Source: JBBRUG01 sp038247995
GTDB lineage: Bacteria > Chloroflexota > Chloroflexia > Chloroflexales > Chloroflexaceae
Direction: 5' to 3'
DNA: 12,650 nt
Assembly (NCBI GenBank): GCA_038247995.1
Contig: JBBRUG010000169.1
Location: forward strand, 1 to 12,650
The position numbers and the translations under genes were made by a program. The notes under the pieces are model-generated. The model saw only the letters and a list, made by a program, of their open reading frames with translations. It searched no databases and was not told the DNA's origin. This document shows, one piece after another, positions 1 through 6,900 of the stretch; within the stretch, counting starts at the first letter, position 1; each line of letters begins with the position of its first letter.

Positions 1-114
1 CAGTCGTAATCCCCTGGCGGGGATTTTGGTGTTTTGGATGCATCTGCATCTGAGCGCGCCACGCCAGACCCACGACGGTCGTAATCCCCTGGCGGGGATT
101 TTGGTGTTTTGGAT
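1..114 (-). CRISPR. CRISPR array, leader-proximal end (partial)
   Basis: Two identical 37-base repeats lie at 3-39 and 78-114, separated by one 38-base spacer (40-77), giving a period of 75. On the plus strand each repeat begins GTCGTAATCCCC and ends GTGTTTTGGAT. Each contains a perfect 7-bp stem, AATCCCC/GGGGATT, around a 4-base loop (stem arms 8-14 and 19-25; 83-89 and 94-100). The array sits just downstream of cas2 on the same strand, so the likely transcript is the minus strand, with the hairpin followed by a 3' end reading ATTACGAC. Positions 1-2 would begin the next spacer, so the array probably continues outside the window. The two repeats have no mismatch, as expected near a leader rather than at a decayed far end. 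Orientation is inferred from the cas genes, not proven. Only two repeats are visible, but the adjoining full cas operon makes the call firm. Confidence 0.93.
40..77 (-). other. CRISPR spacer 1 (38 bases)
   Basis: This unique segment lies between the two visible repeats. If the array is read on the minus strand from a leader at 115-292, it would be the most recently acquired spacer. On the plus strand its first 13 bases contain a short internal tandem (GCATCT twice). Its target cannot be told from the sequence alone. Confidence 0.85.
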
Positions 115-292
115 AGTACCATATTTTCAGCGCATTAGGAAGCGCTTGCCGGTACGTTTTGCGCGGCGGGCTGTTTTAGTGGGGAGAAAGCCGGTGCGAT
201 AGTGCGCTTATTGGGTGGGCCAGGGGCGTTTTTGCGCATTCCAATGACGTTGCGCGGCATGAGCCTTGTTTGTGGCCGTTATGCAGCCGTTT
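115..292 (-). promoter_or_regulatory. Putative CRISPR leader between cas2 and the array
   Basis: This 178-base non-coding stretch lies between the cas2 stop and the first repeat, where a leader is expected for an array transcribed on the minus strand. It is not strongly AT-rich. Directly beside the repeat is a nested inverted repeat: outer arms GTACC (116-120) and GGTAC (151-155), inner arms AGCGC (129-133) and GCGCT (142-146). A weak -10-like TATGGT (minus strand, 118-123) abuts the array, but I see no good -35 partner. I infer a role in array transcription and spacer integration from position only. Confidence 0.6.
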
Positions 293-574
293 TCAAAAAA
301 TGTAGACATCGGCGCTCCGTTCCACAGGCGGTCCGTCACCAATAATTTCGATCTGTTGTATACAACTGCGACATAGCCTATAGATCCGTAATTTGTCGCC
401 TTCATCAGCTTTGATCCGCCGATTGAGTTTGCGGCGAAGTTGGGTATATTCCGCCGCTGTCAGATCACATTCAAAAACGCTTTCCAATACGCGCCGGCCA
501 AAGCCTTCCAAAAGTTTGGCTACTTTGGTACGCCGTTTGTCGATTGAGATGTCGTAGCTGATTAAGTAGAGCAT
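293..574 (-). CDS. cas2: CRISPR-associated endonuclease Cas2
   Basis: Cas2 is the small ferredoxin-fold protein that bridges two Cas1 dimers in the spacer-integration complex. The 93-residue product has the standard length and a typical N-terminus: a first beta strand MLYLISYDIS with the conserved Asp at residue 8, then DKRRTKVAKLLEGFGRRV (12-29) and SVFECDL (32-38). The C-terminal part ends in a short strand, ADVYIF. The ATG at 574 follows an AAAAGG ribosome site and lies 11 bases after the cas1 stop, so the two are surely co-transcribed. It is the last protein gene before the array. No truncation is visible. In this family the Asp is often not needed for integration, so nuclease activity cannot be claimed. 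Confidence 0.97.
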   Translation of the reverse strand: MLYLISYDISIDKRRTKVAKLLEGFGRRVLESVFECDLTAAEYTQLRRKLNRRIKADEGDKLRIYRLCRSCIQQIEIIGDGPPVERSADVYIF

Positions 575-585
575 TATTGCGCCTT

Positions 586-1605
586 TTAGCGGGCGATAAA
601 TGGTTGATAGGCGGCAGCTTGTCCGCGTACAACCCGTGCCAGCCGACGCGCCTGAAGCTCAATGCAGCGTAAATAGCTTACACGCCCCGGTCCGCTGTCG
701 GCCCCTTCCGGGTGGATCGCTTCGGTACGCATACGCTCTTCAAAGGCTTCGAGGTAGCGCCGCTTGCCGCCATCGCTCAAAATAATCGGACGCTCCGCGT
801 CGCCGGGCGTAAAATCTTCCGCTGTGATCCGCCCGTCGTTACAGACCCGTATGACTAGTGAGTCGACGAGAAGCGGGCGAAACTCTTCCATCAGATCGAG
901 GGCCAGTGAGGGCCGATTGTAATCGAGCCGGTGTAAGAAACCAAGGTACGGATCGAACCCAACAGCCTGTACGGCACCAAGGGTTTTGTGGGCCAGCAGA
1001 GTGTAGCCAAGCGAGAGCAACACATTGACCGGATCGGGCGGTGGGCGGCGTTGGCGCACCCTAAAGCCCCACTCTGCACCAAGCAGGCTGCGCATGCCGC
1101 TAAAGTAGCGAGCTGTAGCACTCCCTTCTACGCCCAGGAGTGAGGCAAGTTTTGTGGTGCGTTCAACCCGTTCCAGGTAACGTTCCAGATCGGAGACGGC
1201 GCCCAACGCCTCTACAGGTGCTGCCGTCCGATTACGGGCAAAGCGTTGCAGCAGTGCCCGTTGGTTCCGTAGTTTGCCGGTGACAAAAGCCTGGGCTTGC
1301 CGGAGGCTCCAGGCGTCGGCGGCGGCTGAGGCATACTGGGCTTGCCGGAGAGCTACATGGGCCGTCACCTGGCCGACCAAGCGGCCATGGTAGCGGCCTT
1401 CCACCGTCATGAAGGTTACTTCAATACCGCGATCAAGCAGCCGTTTGAGTGCCGGAGTGCTGATACCGACGTTGCCGAAGATCAGAATATCGTCGACTTT
1501 GATCAGCGGAACGCTGCCAATCAATTGTTCCGCCCGGCGAACTTCAAGCCGTTCGCCATTGCAGCCAATCTCGGCACCCTGTTCTACAACATACAGTGTT
1601 GCCAT
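586..1605 (-). CDS. cas1: CRISPR-associated endonuclease/integrase Cas1
   Basis: Cas1 is the integrase that joins new spacers to the leader-proximal repeat. The 339-residue product has the usual two-part layout: an N-terminal beta domain (about 1-85, including VDDILIFGNVGIST and GIEVTFMTVEGRYHGRL) and a C-terminal helical catalytic domain. The metal-binding residues are all recognisable: Glu160 in LLGVEGSATARYF, His225 in GFLHR, and Asp237/Glu240 in SLALDLMEEFRP. There is no fused reverse transcriptase or Cas4 domain. The ATG at 1605 is preceded by GAGGAA, and the gene starts 11 bases after the cas6 stop. With cas2 it forms a complete adaptation pair belonging to this locus, so the system need not borrow Cas1-Cas2 from another array. 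It appears intact. Confidence 0.97.
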   Translation of the reverse strand: MATLYVVEQGAEIGCNGERLEVRRAEQLIGSVPLIKVDDILIFGNVGISTPALKRLLDRGIEVTFMTVEGRYHGRLVGQVTAHVALRQAQYASAAADAWSLRQAQAFVTGKLRNQRALLQRFARNRTAAPVEALGAVSDLERYLERVERTTKLASLLGVEGSATARYFSGMRSLLGAEWGFRVRQRRPPPDPVNVLLSLGYTLLAHKTLGAVQAVGFDPYLGFLHRLDYNRPSLALDLMEEFRPLLVDSLVIRVCNDGRITAEDFTPGDAERPIILSDGGKRRYLEAFEERMRTEAIHPEGADSGPGRVSYLRCIELQARRLARVVRGQAAAYQPFIAR

Positions 1606-1616
1606 ACCTTGCTTCC

Positions 1617-2426
1617 TCAGCGCGTTTCTACCCGTGCCTGCCCAAAACCGCGCGTAGTACCTGCGCCCACACCACTATAGAAGGCGAGCCGGCCAAGGGT
1701 GGTGATGCAGGCCAGCCAGTAGCGATCACGGTTGGTAGCAATATAGGTGCAGCGCCCGAGTGCGCCGATCTGGATCGCGCCGCCGTTAGTTGGGCCGGCC
1801 ATGGTGCGCAGATCGTAGCGACTGATGGCGATGCATTCTTCGGCGTAGCGCCGCACTTCTTCGGGTAAAGCAATCGGCGCAACGGCGTTCCATTGTTCCA
1901 GAAGGCCGCCGAAGACGAGTTCCGGCAGCGGAAACGGCATGTTAACGCCACGGCGGCGAAAGGTGACCGGCGAACTAAAGCGGATTGTCCAGCGGTTCGG
2001 GAGGTCGTCGGGACGCTCGAGCAGCGGCGCGGCCAGTTGTTCATACGTAGCCCCGCCCGCCCACGGGTGCTCGCTCGCCTGTTCGGCCCGTGCCGTTACT
2101 TGCCAGGGCGTGCCGTCGAGATCGAGTTCGCCCAGATGTTCCGGGCGCCAGTTGGCGGCGATCTGCTCCAGTTCCGGCGTGAGCAACGTAACCCGCAAGA
2201 AGTAGTCGCGGGCCGGGTCGGTTTCGCTGAACCGCTCACTGCCCAACCCGAGCACATTGGAAACAGTGAGTGGTTTGCGGCCCTCTTCATCATGGATGCG
2301 CGCCGCCAGGGCCGGATCGGCTGCATCAATCAGGCGTAGGAACGCAGCATGGGTGGCGCGGCCAAGGCTCGCCGGCACACTACGCGCCTGGAGTGGGCGA
2401 ATGGTGAAGACAAGTGCTGTCGGCAT
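1617..2426 (-). CDS. cas6: CRISPR endoribonuclease Cas6 (pre-crRNA processing)
   Basis: Cas6 cuts the CRISPR transcript inside each repeat to give crRNAs with a repeat-derived 5' handle. The 269-residue product shows two RAMP (ferredoxin-like) halves. N-terminal features are LPxG-like PASLGRATHAAFLRLI (18-33) with His26, a candidate catalytic residue, and RIHDEEGRKPLTVSNVLG (43-60). The C-terminal half has FSSPVTFRRRG (150-160), PFPLPELVFGGLLEQWN (164-180) and the glycine-rich RNA-binding loop SGVGAGTTRGFGQARV (251-266). I chose the ATG at 2426, which has AGGA six bases upstream and gives the normal family start. The same frame stays open to 2534, but that extension would run through a strong hairpin and looks non-native. 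The gene follows a 144-base gap, the largest in the operon, so it could have its own expression control. Subtype is not assigned. Confidence 0.93.
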   Translation of the reverse strand: MPTALVFTIRPLQARSVPASLGRATHAAFLRLIDAADPALAARIHDEEGRKPLTVSNVLGLGSERFSETDPARDYFLRVTLLTPELEQIAANWRPEHLGELDLDGTPWQVTARAEQASEHPWAGGATYEQLAAPLLERPDDLPNRWTIRFSSPVTFRRRGVNMPFPLPELVFGGLLEQWNAVAPIALPEEVRRYAEECIAISRYDLRTMAGPTNGGAIQIGALGRCTYIATNRDRYWLACITTLGRLAFYSGVGAGTTRGFGQARVETR

Positions 2427-2432
2427 GATGTT

Positions 2433-2436
2433 TCCT
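2433..2436 (-). promoter_or_regulatory. Ribosome binding site that fixes the cas6 start
   Basis: On the minus strand AGGA (inside AAAAGGAAAC) stands six bases before the ATG at 2426. It supports this internal start over the earlier in-frame start at 2534, which lies on the far side of the hairpin. Confidence 0.65.
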
Positions 2437-2483
2437 TTTGCATAGTGCCGTTTTTCTCGAACACGGCGCACAGCCGAACATTG

Positions 2484-2513
2484 GGGGCAGAGGGCGGAGC
2501 CGCCCTCTGCCCC
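2484..2513. repeat. Perfect 14-bp-arm palindrome/hairpin before cas6
   Basis: Arms at 2484-2497 and 2500-2513 are perfect reverse complements (GGGGCAGAGGGCGG on the plus strand), separated by AG; the RNA hairpin would open to a small loop. Read on the minus strand, the direction of the operon, it is followed by CCAATGTT rather than a T run, so it is not a classic intrinsic terminator. It lies between the second CARF-HEPN gene and cas6. It may be a REP-like dispersed element, an mRNA-stability or attenuation hairpin, or a trace of module joining. No second copy occurs in the window. Confidence 0.85.
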
Positions 2514-2570
2514 TATTAACACCTTTCTATTCACTTGTTAAGGTGCTGCCACATGCGGCCCAACCTCAGA

Positions 2571-4016
2571 TCAAGGTGTTTCGGGCTGTAAGAGGCGGGC
2601 GAGAAAGGTATTGATCGCGGTGTAAGGCGATGGCGGCAGCGTGCGTCCGCTCACCTGAACATAGATCTGCGCCATGTGCGGCACGATCGTATCGGCCGCG
2701 GCGGCAGGGCTGCGGTGGCCGGCAAAACGCACGGCCAAGTCGGTTTTGCGTACACCGTCGAGGCTGTGCGTCAGTTCGTTGCGTAAATAGGCGAGCGCTT
2801 GCATCTGGTCGATCGCGGCAAGCAGTAGGTGCAGATCTTCGTTGTGGGCGCGGGTGAGTACGCCGACCAGTTCGCGCATCAGGCTGCGACTACTACTCAG
2901 ATTGCGGTTGTCGTCGCGATCACGGCGCAGGGTAAACGACTGCGCACGTAACCAGGTGCGGTCAATAAACGAGCCGTCGTCGTCAGCGTTACCTTCGCGG
3001 TCGGCAAAGACGACACCACGCTCCAGGCAGAGCAGGCGCAGCACATTCTCTTCAAAGCGTACGACCGGAGTCAAAAAATCGGCGTAAAGGCCGCCGGTAT
3101 AGCGCACGGCAGCGCCGTGGTAGACCTCGGCGAGTAGATCGCGGCGATCTGGCGCATGCACCTGTGCGACCAAATCAGCGAAGACGTCGGCATTGAGCGC
3201 GGCGTCGGGTACAGTGGCGAGAGCGGCGCGTGCGCCGGGGAAGTCGAAGTTGTACCGACAGTAGGCATAAGCCAAAAGCGGGCCGATGGTTTCAAGCGCC
3301 TGCGGAGCGAGTCTGTCGCCGATAGTGGTGCGTTCGACGGTGAATGTGCGCAGGGCGGCGTCGTAGGCACAGGTGGCGGCATTGGACATAAGCGTAGCGC
3401 GTAAGGGTGCAGCAAGCAACCGCCGCCCCGCACCAAGGGTTGCGGGCCGCTCGCGGCGGGGATGAACTGAAAGCAGTTCGCTGCGTGCGCCGAACATCTC
3501 GGCACCGGCAATCAGCAAGCCGGTTGTCATCGCTGGAGTGCCGCCGGTCACTTCAAGAAAAGCCGACCCATGAGGGTAGGCCATAGCTAGGGCAGCTAAC
3601 CGGCGTTCCAGAAAGGCGAGCACAAGATCGTAATCCGAAGGATCGCCGCCGCGCCCCTCTGGGTCGGCAATAATCCAAACCTCAACGACCGTCTGCGGCA
3701 AGACTGGGAGATCGGTACTGCCGTCACTGAGCATCCGGGCGATCACGGCGGCGCTATGGCACGTATCACCGGCGCGGAAGCTCGGATCGGCTGCGGTATC
3801 CTGATCGGAGGCGATCAAGATCACCTGGGCGGGGATGATCGCCTCCGATGCGAGGTAGCGCAGAGCCTTGCCGATGATTGGCAGGCTGAGGGCGGGACGC
3901 AATTCAGGGTAGCGCTCCAAAATTGTCGCCGCCCAGGCGCGCTCGGCGTGATTCGGCTTGGGCAGATCGGCACACACCAGATCGCGCGTACCTATATTGC
4001 AGATCAGGAGCGTCAT
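2571..4016 (-). CDS. CARF-HEPN ribonuclease, Csm6/Csx1-like (second copy)
   Basis: This is a predicted ancillary RNase switched on by the cyclic oligoadenylate that Cas10 makes. The product has 481 residues from the ATG at 4016. That start overlaps the previous stop as ATGA and has AAAGGG five bases upstream; a longer in-frame start at 4043 would lie inside the neighbour. The N-terminal CARF-type Rossmann domain shows CNIGTRD (6-12), ASDQDTAADPSFRAGDT (69-85) and EVTGGTPAMTTG (155-166). The C-terminal HEPN domain carries the R-x4-H motif RNELTH (Arg412, His417). The protein is clearly related to the upstream neighbour in the same segments but is strongly diverged and much more GC-rich at DNA level. 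No signal peptide or membrane segment is seen, so it should be cytosolic. I am confident of CARF-HEPN architecture; the exact family (Csm6, Csx1 or the Cas02710 group) is uncertain. Confidence 0.86.
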   Translation of the reverse strand: MTLLICNIGTRDLVCADLPKPNHAERAWAATILERYPELRPALSLPIIGKALRYLASEAIIPAQVILIASDQDTAADPSFRAGDTCHSAAVIARMLSDGSTDLPVLPQTVVEVWIIADPEGRGGDPSDYDLVLAFLERRLAALAMAYPHGSAFLEVTGGTPAMTTGLLIAGAEMFGARSELLSVHPRRERPATLGAGRRLLAAPLRATLMSNAATCAYDAALRTFTVERTTIGDRLAPQALETIGPLLAYAYCRYNFDFPGARAALATVPDAALNADVFADLVAQVHAPDRRDLLAEVYHGAAVRYTGGLYADFLTPVVRFEENVLRLLCLERGVVFADREGNADDDGSFIDRTWLRAQSFTLRRDRDDNRNLSSSRSLMRELVGVLTRAHNEDLHLLLAAIDQMQALAYLRNELTHSLDGVRKTDLAVRFAGHRSPAAAADTIVPHMAQIYVQVSGRTLPPSPYTAINTFLARLLQPETP

Positions 4017-5473
4017 TTCTGCCCTTTCAACATATCGGCGCAAAGCCGATTCAGTGCCACATAGGGCGTTTCATCCGCAATGACCAGATCAAAGGCATAG
4101 ACAAAGGTCTGGCGCATCGCTTTAAGGAGCGTTTCTATTGAGGCGTGCGCTTTTTTTTCAATCTCCTCCTGAGAGATTGGGCTAAAACGATGCACAATAT
4201 CGTTGCGCAATGGAATAGGTTTATCAACCAACTCCAATTCGCTCAAAGCTTTACGTATTGTTTCGTGTTCAACACCTGTCGCCAGTGCCGCGACAATTTG
4301 GCGCAGATTCTTCCGATCTACCCGCCGTTCTTGGGTCTCAAGGGCCGGAGCCGGTGGTTCAGGCTTCGCAAGGTTGAGCGTTGCTAGCAATGCCCGGTTA
4401 GTATTCCACCATTCTTGCTTGTAACTGCTGCGTGTGGTGGCATCACTCCACTGTACGCCGAGGCGCTCAGCAAGAAGTTGCATGCATCCTTCCGAAAAGC
4501 GGTGGAGGCGTGCAAGCAAATCGGCCCAGTTACTTGTTTCGGCTGCGATTTGCGCCAGAAAGATTGTCTCGCGTAAGAGAGCGGTTTCCGATTGATCCGT
4601 CATTTCTTGTTGAAATGAGCGAATGGTTCCGCGCAGCGAACGACTGCGCGCCAATGTGGCGTCGAATGCGCGTAATGCGCCCTCCAGGTTTAAATTTCGC
4701 CGTGCGATAGCATACTCCAGCGCCGACTCAAGCAAGAGCACTTGATCCGATTCAAGATACGCCGCATTATTACGCAATAGCTCAAGTGCAAAACCATACG
4801 CATAGGCGCGCAGCAAGGTATCAGTGTTACGCAAAAACGCACGTTGATAGAGCGTGCGTGTAATATCAAGATCATGGGCACGATCCGACTCCTGAGCAAC
4901 ATAGAGCGGGCGTGCATCTGGGCCAAAGGTCTCAGTGCCGATAAGCAACAGCATGGTGTTCATTTGAGGTGTGCCGCCGGCAATGAGTAGGTAGGCAGGC
5001 GCAGGTTCGGTAATCCGCCGCGCAATAACAGGCAACTCCTCACGATAGAAGTCGTACATCAAATCATAGTCAGCGGGATTACTCTTGCTCCGCTTGACTT
5101 CGATTTGTTTTTTTGTCAAACCGTTGCGATGATAGCGTTCAAATAGCACTTCACGGATCAGATGAGCGAAATTAATCGTGTCACCATCACGGTAGAATGC
5201 CGCTACTGATTCATCTTGATCAGTGGCAAACAGCACAAGTCGTAAATCAGCCCACTGGTCTACCTGAAGTTGGCGGAGGGCCTTATCGATCATCGGTAAG
5301 CGAATATAGGGCAGAAAGCGCAAAAACTGCTCTTTTTGCAGCAGGTAATCGCCTGCCAGACGTGCCTTAAGCTGACCGGTTTTCGGATTGGCGATCAACT
5401 CCGGCGGCAACTCATCAAGGCTACTGAGTTGTACATCACGGGTGCCCACATTTGCGAGAAGATAGATACTCAC
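4013..5473 (-). CDS. CARF-HEPN ribonuclease, Csm6/Csx1-like (first copy)
   Basis: This is a predicted cyclic-oligoadenylate-activated RNase of 486 residues. It starts at a GTG at 5473 that overlaps the csm5 stop as GTGA, with AGGAG eight bases upstream, so translation is probably coupled to csm5. The CARF domain has ANVGTRD (7-13), FATDQDES (82-89) with GDTINFAHLI (97-106), and IAGGTPQMNT (164-173). The long helical middle (about 215-400) leads to the HEPN motif RNDIVH (Arg423, His428) near the C-terminus. It shares all these blocks with the next gene, so the two are tandem paralogues. Its DNA is noticeably poorer in G+C than its neighbours (25 of 60 bases at 4201-4260, against 38 of 60 at 3601-3660), hinting at a separate origin. 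The two could form homodimers or a heterodimer; this cannot be seen from sequence. Confidence 0.87.
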   Translation of the reverse strand: MSIYLLANVGTRDVQLSSLDELPPELIANPKTGQLKARLAGDYLLQKEQFLRFLPYIRLPMIDKALRQLQVDQWADLRLVLFATDQDESVAAFYRDGDTINFAHLIREVLFERYHRNGLTKKQIEVKRSKSNPADYDLMYDFYREELPVIARRITEPAPAYLLIAGGTPQMNTMLLLIGTETFGPDARPLYVAQESDRAHDLDITRTLYQRAFLRNTDTLLRAYAYGFALELLRNNAAYLESDQVLLLESALEYAIARRNLNLEGALRAFDATLARSRSLRGTIRSFQQEMTDQSETALLRETIFLAQIAAETSNWADLLARLHRFSEGCMQLLAERLGVQWSDATTRSSYKQEWWNTNRALLATLNLAKPEPPAPALETQERRVDRKNLRQIVAALATGVEHETIRKALSELELVDKPIPLRNDIVHRFSPISQEEIEKKAHASIETLLKAMRQTFVYAFDLVIADETPYVALNRLCADMLKGQK

Positions 5474-6900
5474 CGTTGCTTCTCCTCTCCGATGCGTATC
5501 TGGAGCCAGCCAAGCGGTTGGCGTGGGCGTCCGCCACTGTAAATTAGTTTGCGCGTGGCGGGGAAAAGGTCGTCAGGACGGAAGTTGCTCGACTTTTCCT
5601 TTTTGAGCTTATAAGTACGCACTACCTGGACAAACTCAGTCTCGCGCTCCGGCGTGGCGCGCAGGCGATCGGCGAGGGTTTTGCTCAACCAGCCCGTGCC
5701 CCAGCCGACAGGCAGTAGAAAACTGCGTGAATCGAGGCTGTTCAGGCGCTGTTCCAGGTCGGCGTAGATGCGGGTAAGTTCCGGGGCCTGGGTCGCAAAG
5801 AACATACGCTCGGCGGCGATGAGTGCTGCGGCCCGTTCGCGGCATCCGGCAGCGAGGCGCTCGGGTTCGAGGCGCTGCGGCCAATCGTCAAACCTGAGCA
5901 CTTTATGTGCGTCCGGTGCATTAAACAGGTAGCCCTCGACCTGAAGCGTGGCTTGAAGTTCAACGCCGCTGGGTACCACCTCAACCGTGAGCGGCGAACC
6001 CTTGGGGTAGATCTGCACTGTGGCAAGGTTTGGCCCCACGGTACTCGGTGTGCTATCGCCGATATGCACAGCGCGCAGCACATCGCGGAGAATGTGATTG
6101 CCTACTTTGCGCGAGTCGGAACCGGTTCGGCCATAGAAAAGCGCCTCTTCGATGGTATTGTCGGCAGTCTTTGCACCCTTGTTGCTCAGGCGCTCAAAGG
6201 CTTCCGCAGGCAGGTCGGCTGCATAGCTCCACGCCAGGGCACTGCGCAGCGCGCCCTTGAGCGACGAACCGGGGAGATACGGGCGGTCGGCGACATCTTT
6301 GATCAGGTCGTAGATTTCGGTGCTGCCGCTCCGGCTTTCCGGGCGACCCTCGTAGGCGTAGCGCACGAGCGGCCGCCCATTGTGCGTTGTATTGTTGCGT
6401 AGATCATCAACAGTGATCCACGTCGTTTTGATCAAGTCGTTGAAGCCGCTATTCTGGAGCAGTTCGGTGGGTAAGCCGGCAGTCGGCGGCGCGGGCGGGT
6501 TGGCGCGGCGCGCTTCGAGATTGGCAGCACGCTCTTTAATCTCAGTGGCCTCTTTCACCAGGCGCACCTCTTCCCGCTTCGCCTTGTCCCTGTCGCGTGG
6601 CGGATTCTCCTCAAACTGCTGGATCTCGCGGATGTTCCGCTCACGACGGCGTTGCAAGCGCTCTGCGGCTTCAGTAAGCGTACTCTCCCAGGTATGGAGC
6701 ACTTCATCATACGCAGGTTGAAGCGCTTCCCAGCGTTCCAGGGCCAGATCCAGCGCCACATCACTATTGAGTACATAGGTTGTGTTGCCGTCAATGTAAA
6801 AATCCACCTGTTCGGCCAGGCGGGCGCCGCTATTAATGTGCAGCGGCGTAAGTATAGTGATCGTTAGTGGGTAAACACGATTGCGCCAGTTCGGGTTCAT
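5470..6900 (-). CDS. csm5: Type III-A RAMP protein Csm5
   Basis: Csm5 caps the crRNA 3' side of the Csm complex and helps in crRNA maturation. The 476-residue product has the RAMP hallmarks: LTPLHINSG (17-25), YLPGSSLKGALRSAL (208-222), and a late glycine-rich stretch PVGWGTGWLSKT (397-408). Between the first and second blocks is a charged, Arg/Glu-rich segment (about 72-133) with strong coiled-coil character, followed by a Pro-rich linker PPAPPTAGLP (135-144). This makes the protein longer than the roughly 350-400 residues I expect for the family. The ATG at 6900 overlaps the csm4 stop as ATGA and has GGAGG seven bases upstream. The gene after it starts on the GTGA overlap. Position between csm4 and the CARF-HEPN genes is standard for csm5. 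Confidence 0.92.
   Translation of the reverse strand: MNPNWRNRVYPLTITILTPLHINSGARLAEQVDFYIDGNTTYVLNSDVALDLALERWEALQPAYDEVLHTWESTLTEAAERLQRRRERNIREIQQFEENPPRDRDKAKREEVRLVKEATEIKERAANLEARRANPPAPPTAGLPTELLQNSGFNDLIKTTWITVDDLRNNTTHNGRPLVRYAYEGRPESRSGSTEIYDLIKDVADRPYLPGSSLKGALRSALAWSYAADLPAEAFERLSNKGAKTADNTIEEALFYGRTGSDSRKVGNHILRDVLRAVHIGDSTPSTVGPNLATVQIYPKGSPLTVEVVPSGVELQATLQVEGYLFNAPDAHKVLRFDDWPQRLEPERLAAGCRERAAALIAAERMFFATQAPELTRIYADLEQRLNSLDSRSFLLPVGWGTGWLSKTLADRLRATPERETEFVQVVRTYKLKKEKSSNFRPDDLFPATRKLIYSGGRPRQPLGWLQIRIGEEKQR

Noticed and set aside
208..405. Minus-strand open frame of 65 codons between cas2 and the array
   Set aside because: It overlaps the cas2 3' end in another frame and has no ribosome site or motif; the stretch is better read as the leader.
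2484..2513. Intrinsic terminator ending the csm operon before cas6
   Set aside because: The hairpin is strong but is not followed by a T run in the minus direction, and cas6 has no clear promoter of its own in the gap.
2427..2534. N-terminal extension of Cas6 (36 extra residues from 2534)
   Set aside because: It would be encoded through the strong hairpin, has no family-like sequence, and the internal ATG at 2426 has its own ribosome site.
2518..2580. Inverted repeat AACACCTT (2518-2525) and AAGGTGTT (2573-2580) around the stop of the second CARF-HEPN gene
   Set aside because: Eight-base arms separated by 47 bases, one of them inside coding sequence, are weak evidence; I see no sign of a mobile-element end or target duplication.
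4017..4043. Longer start of the second CARF-HEPN gene at 4043
   Set aside because: The ATG at 4016 forms an ATGA overlap, has AAAGGG five bases upstream and begins with the expected first CARF strand.
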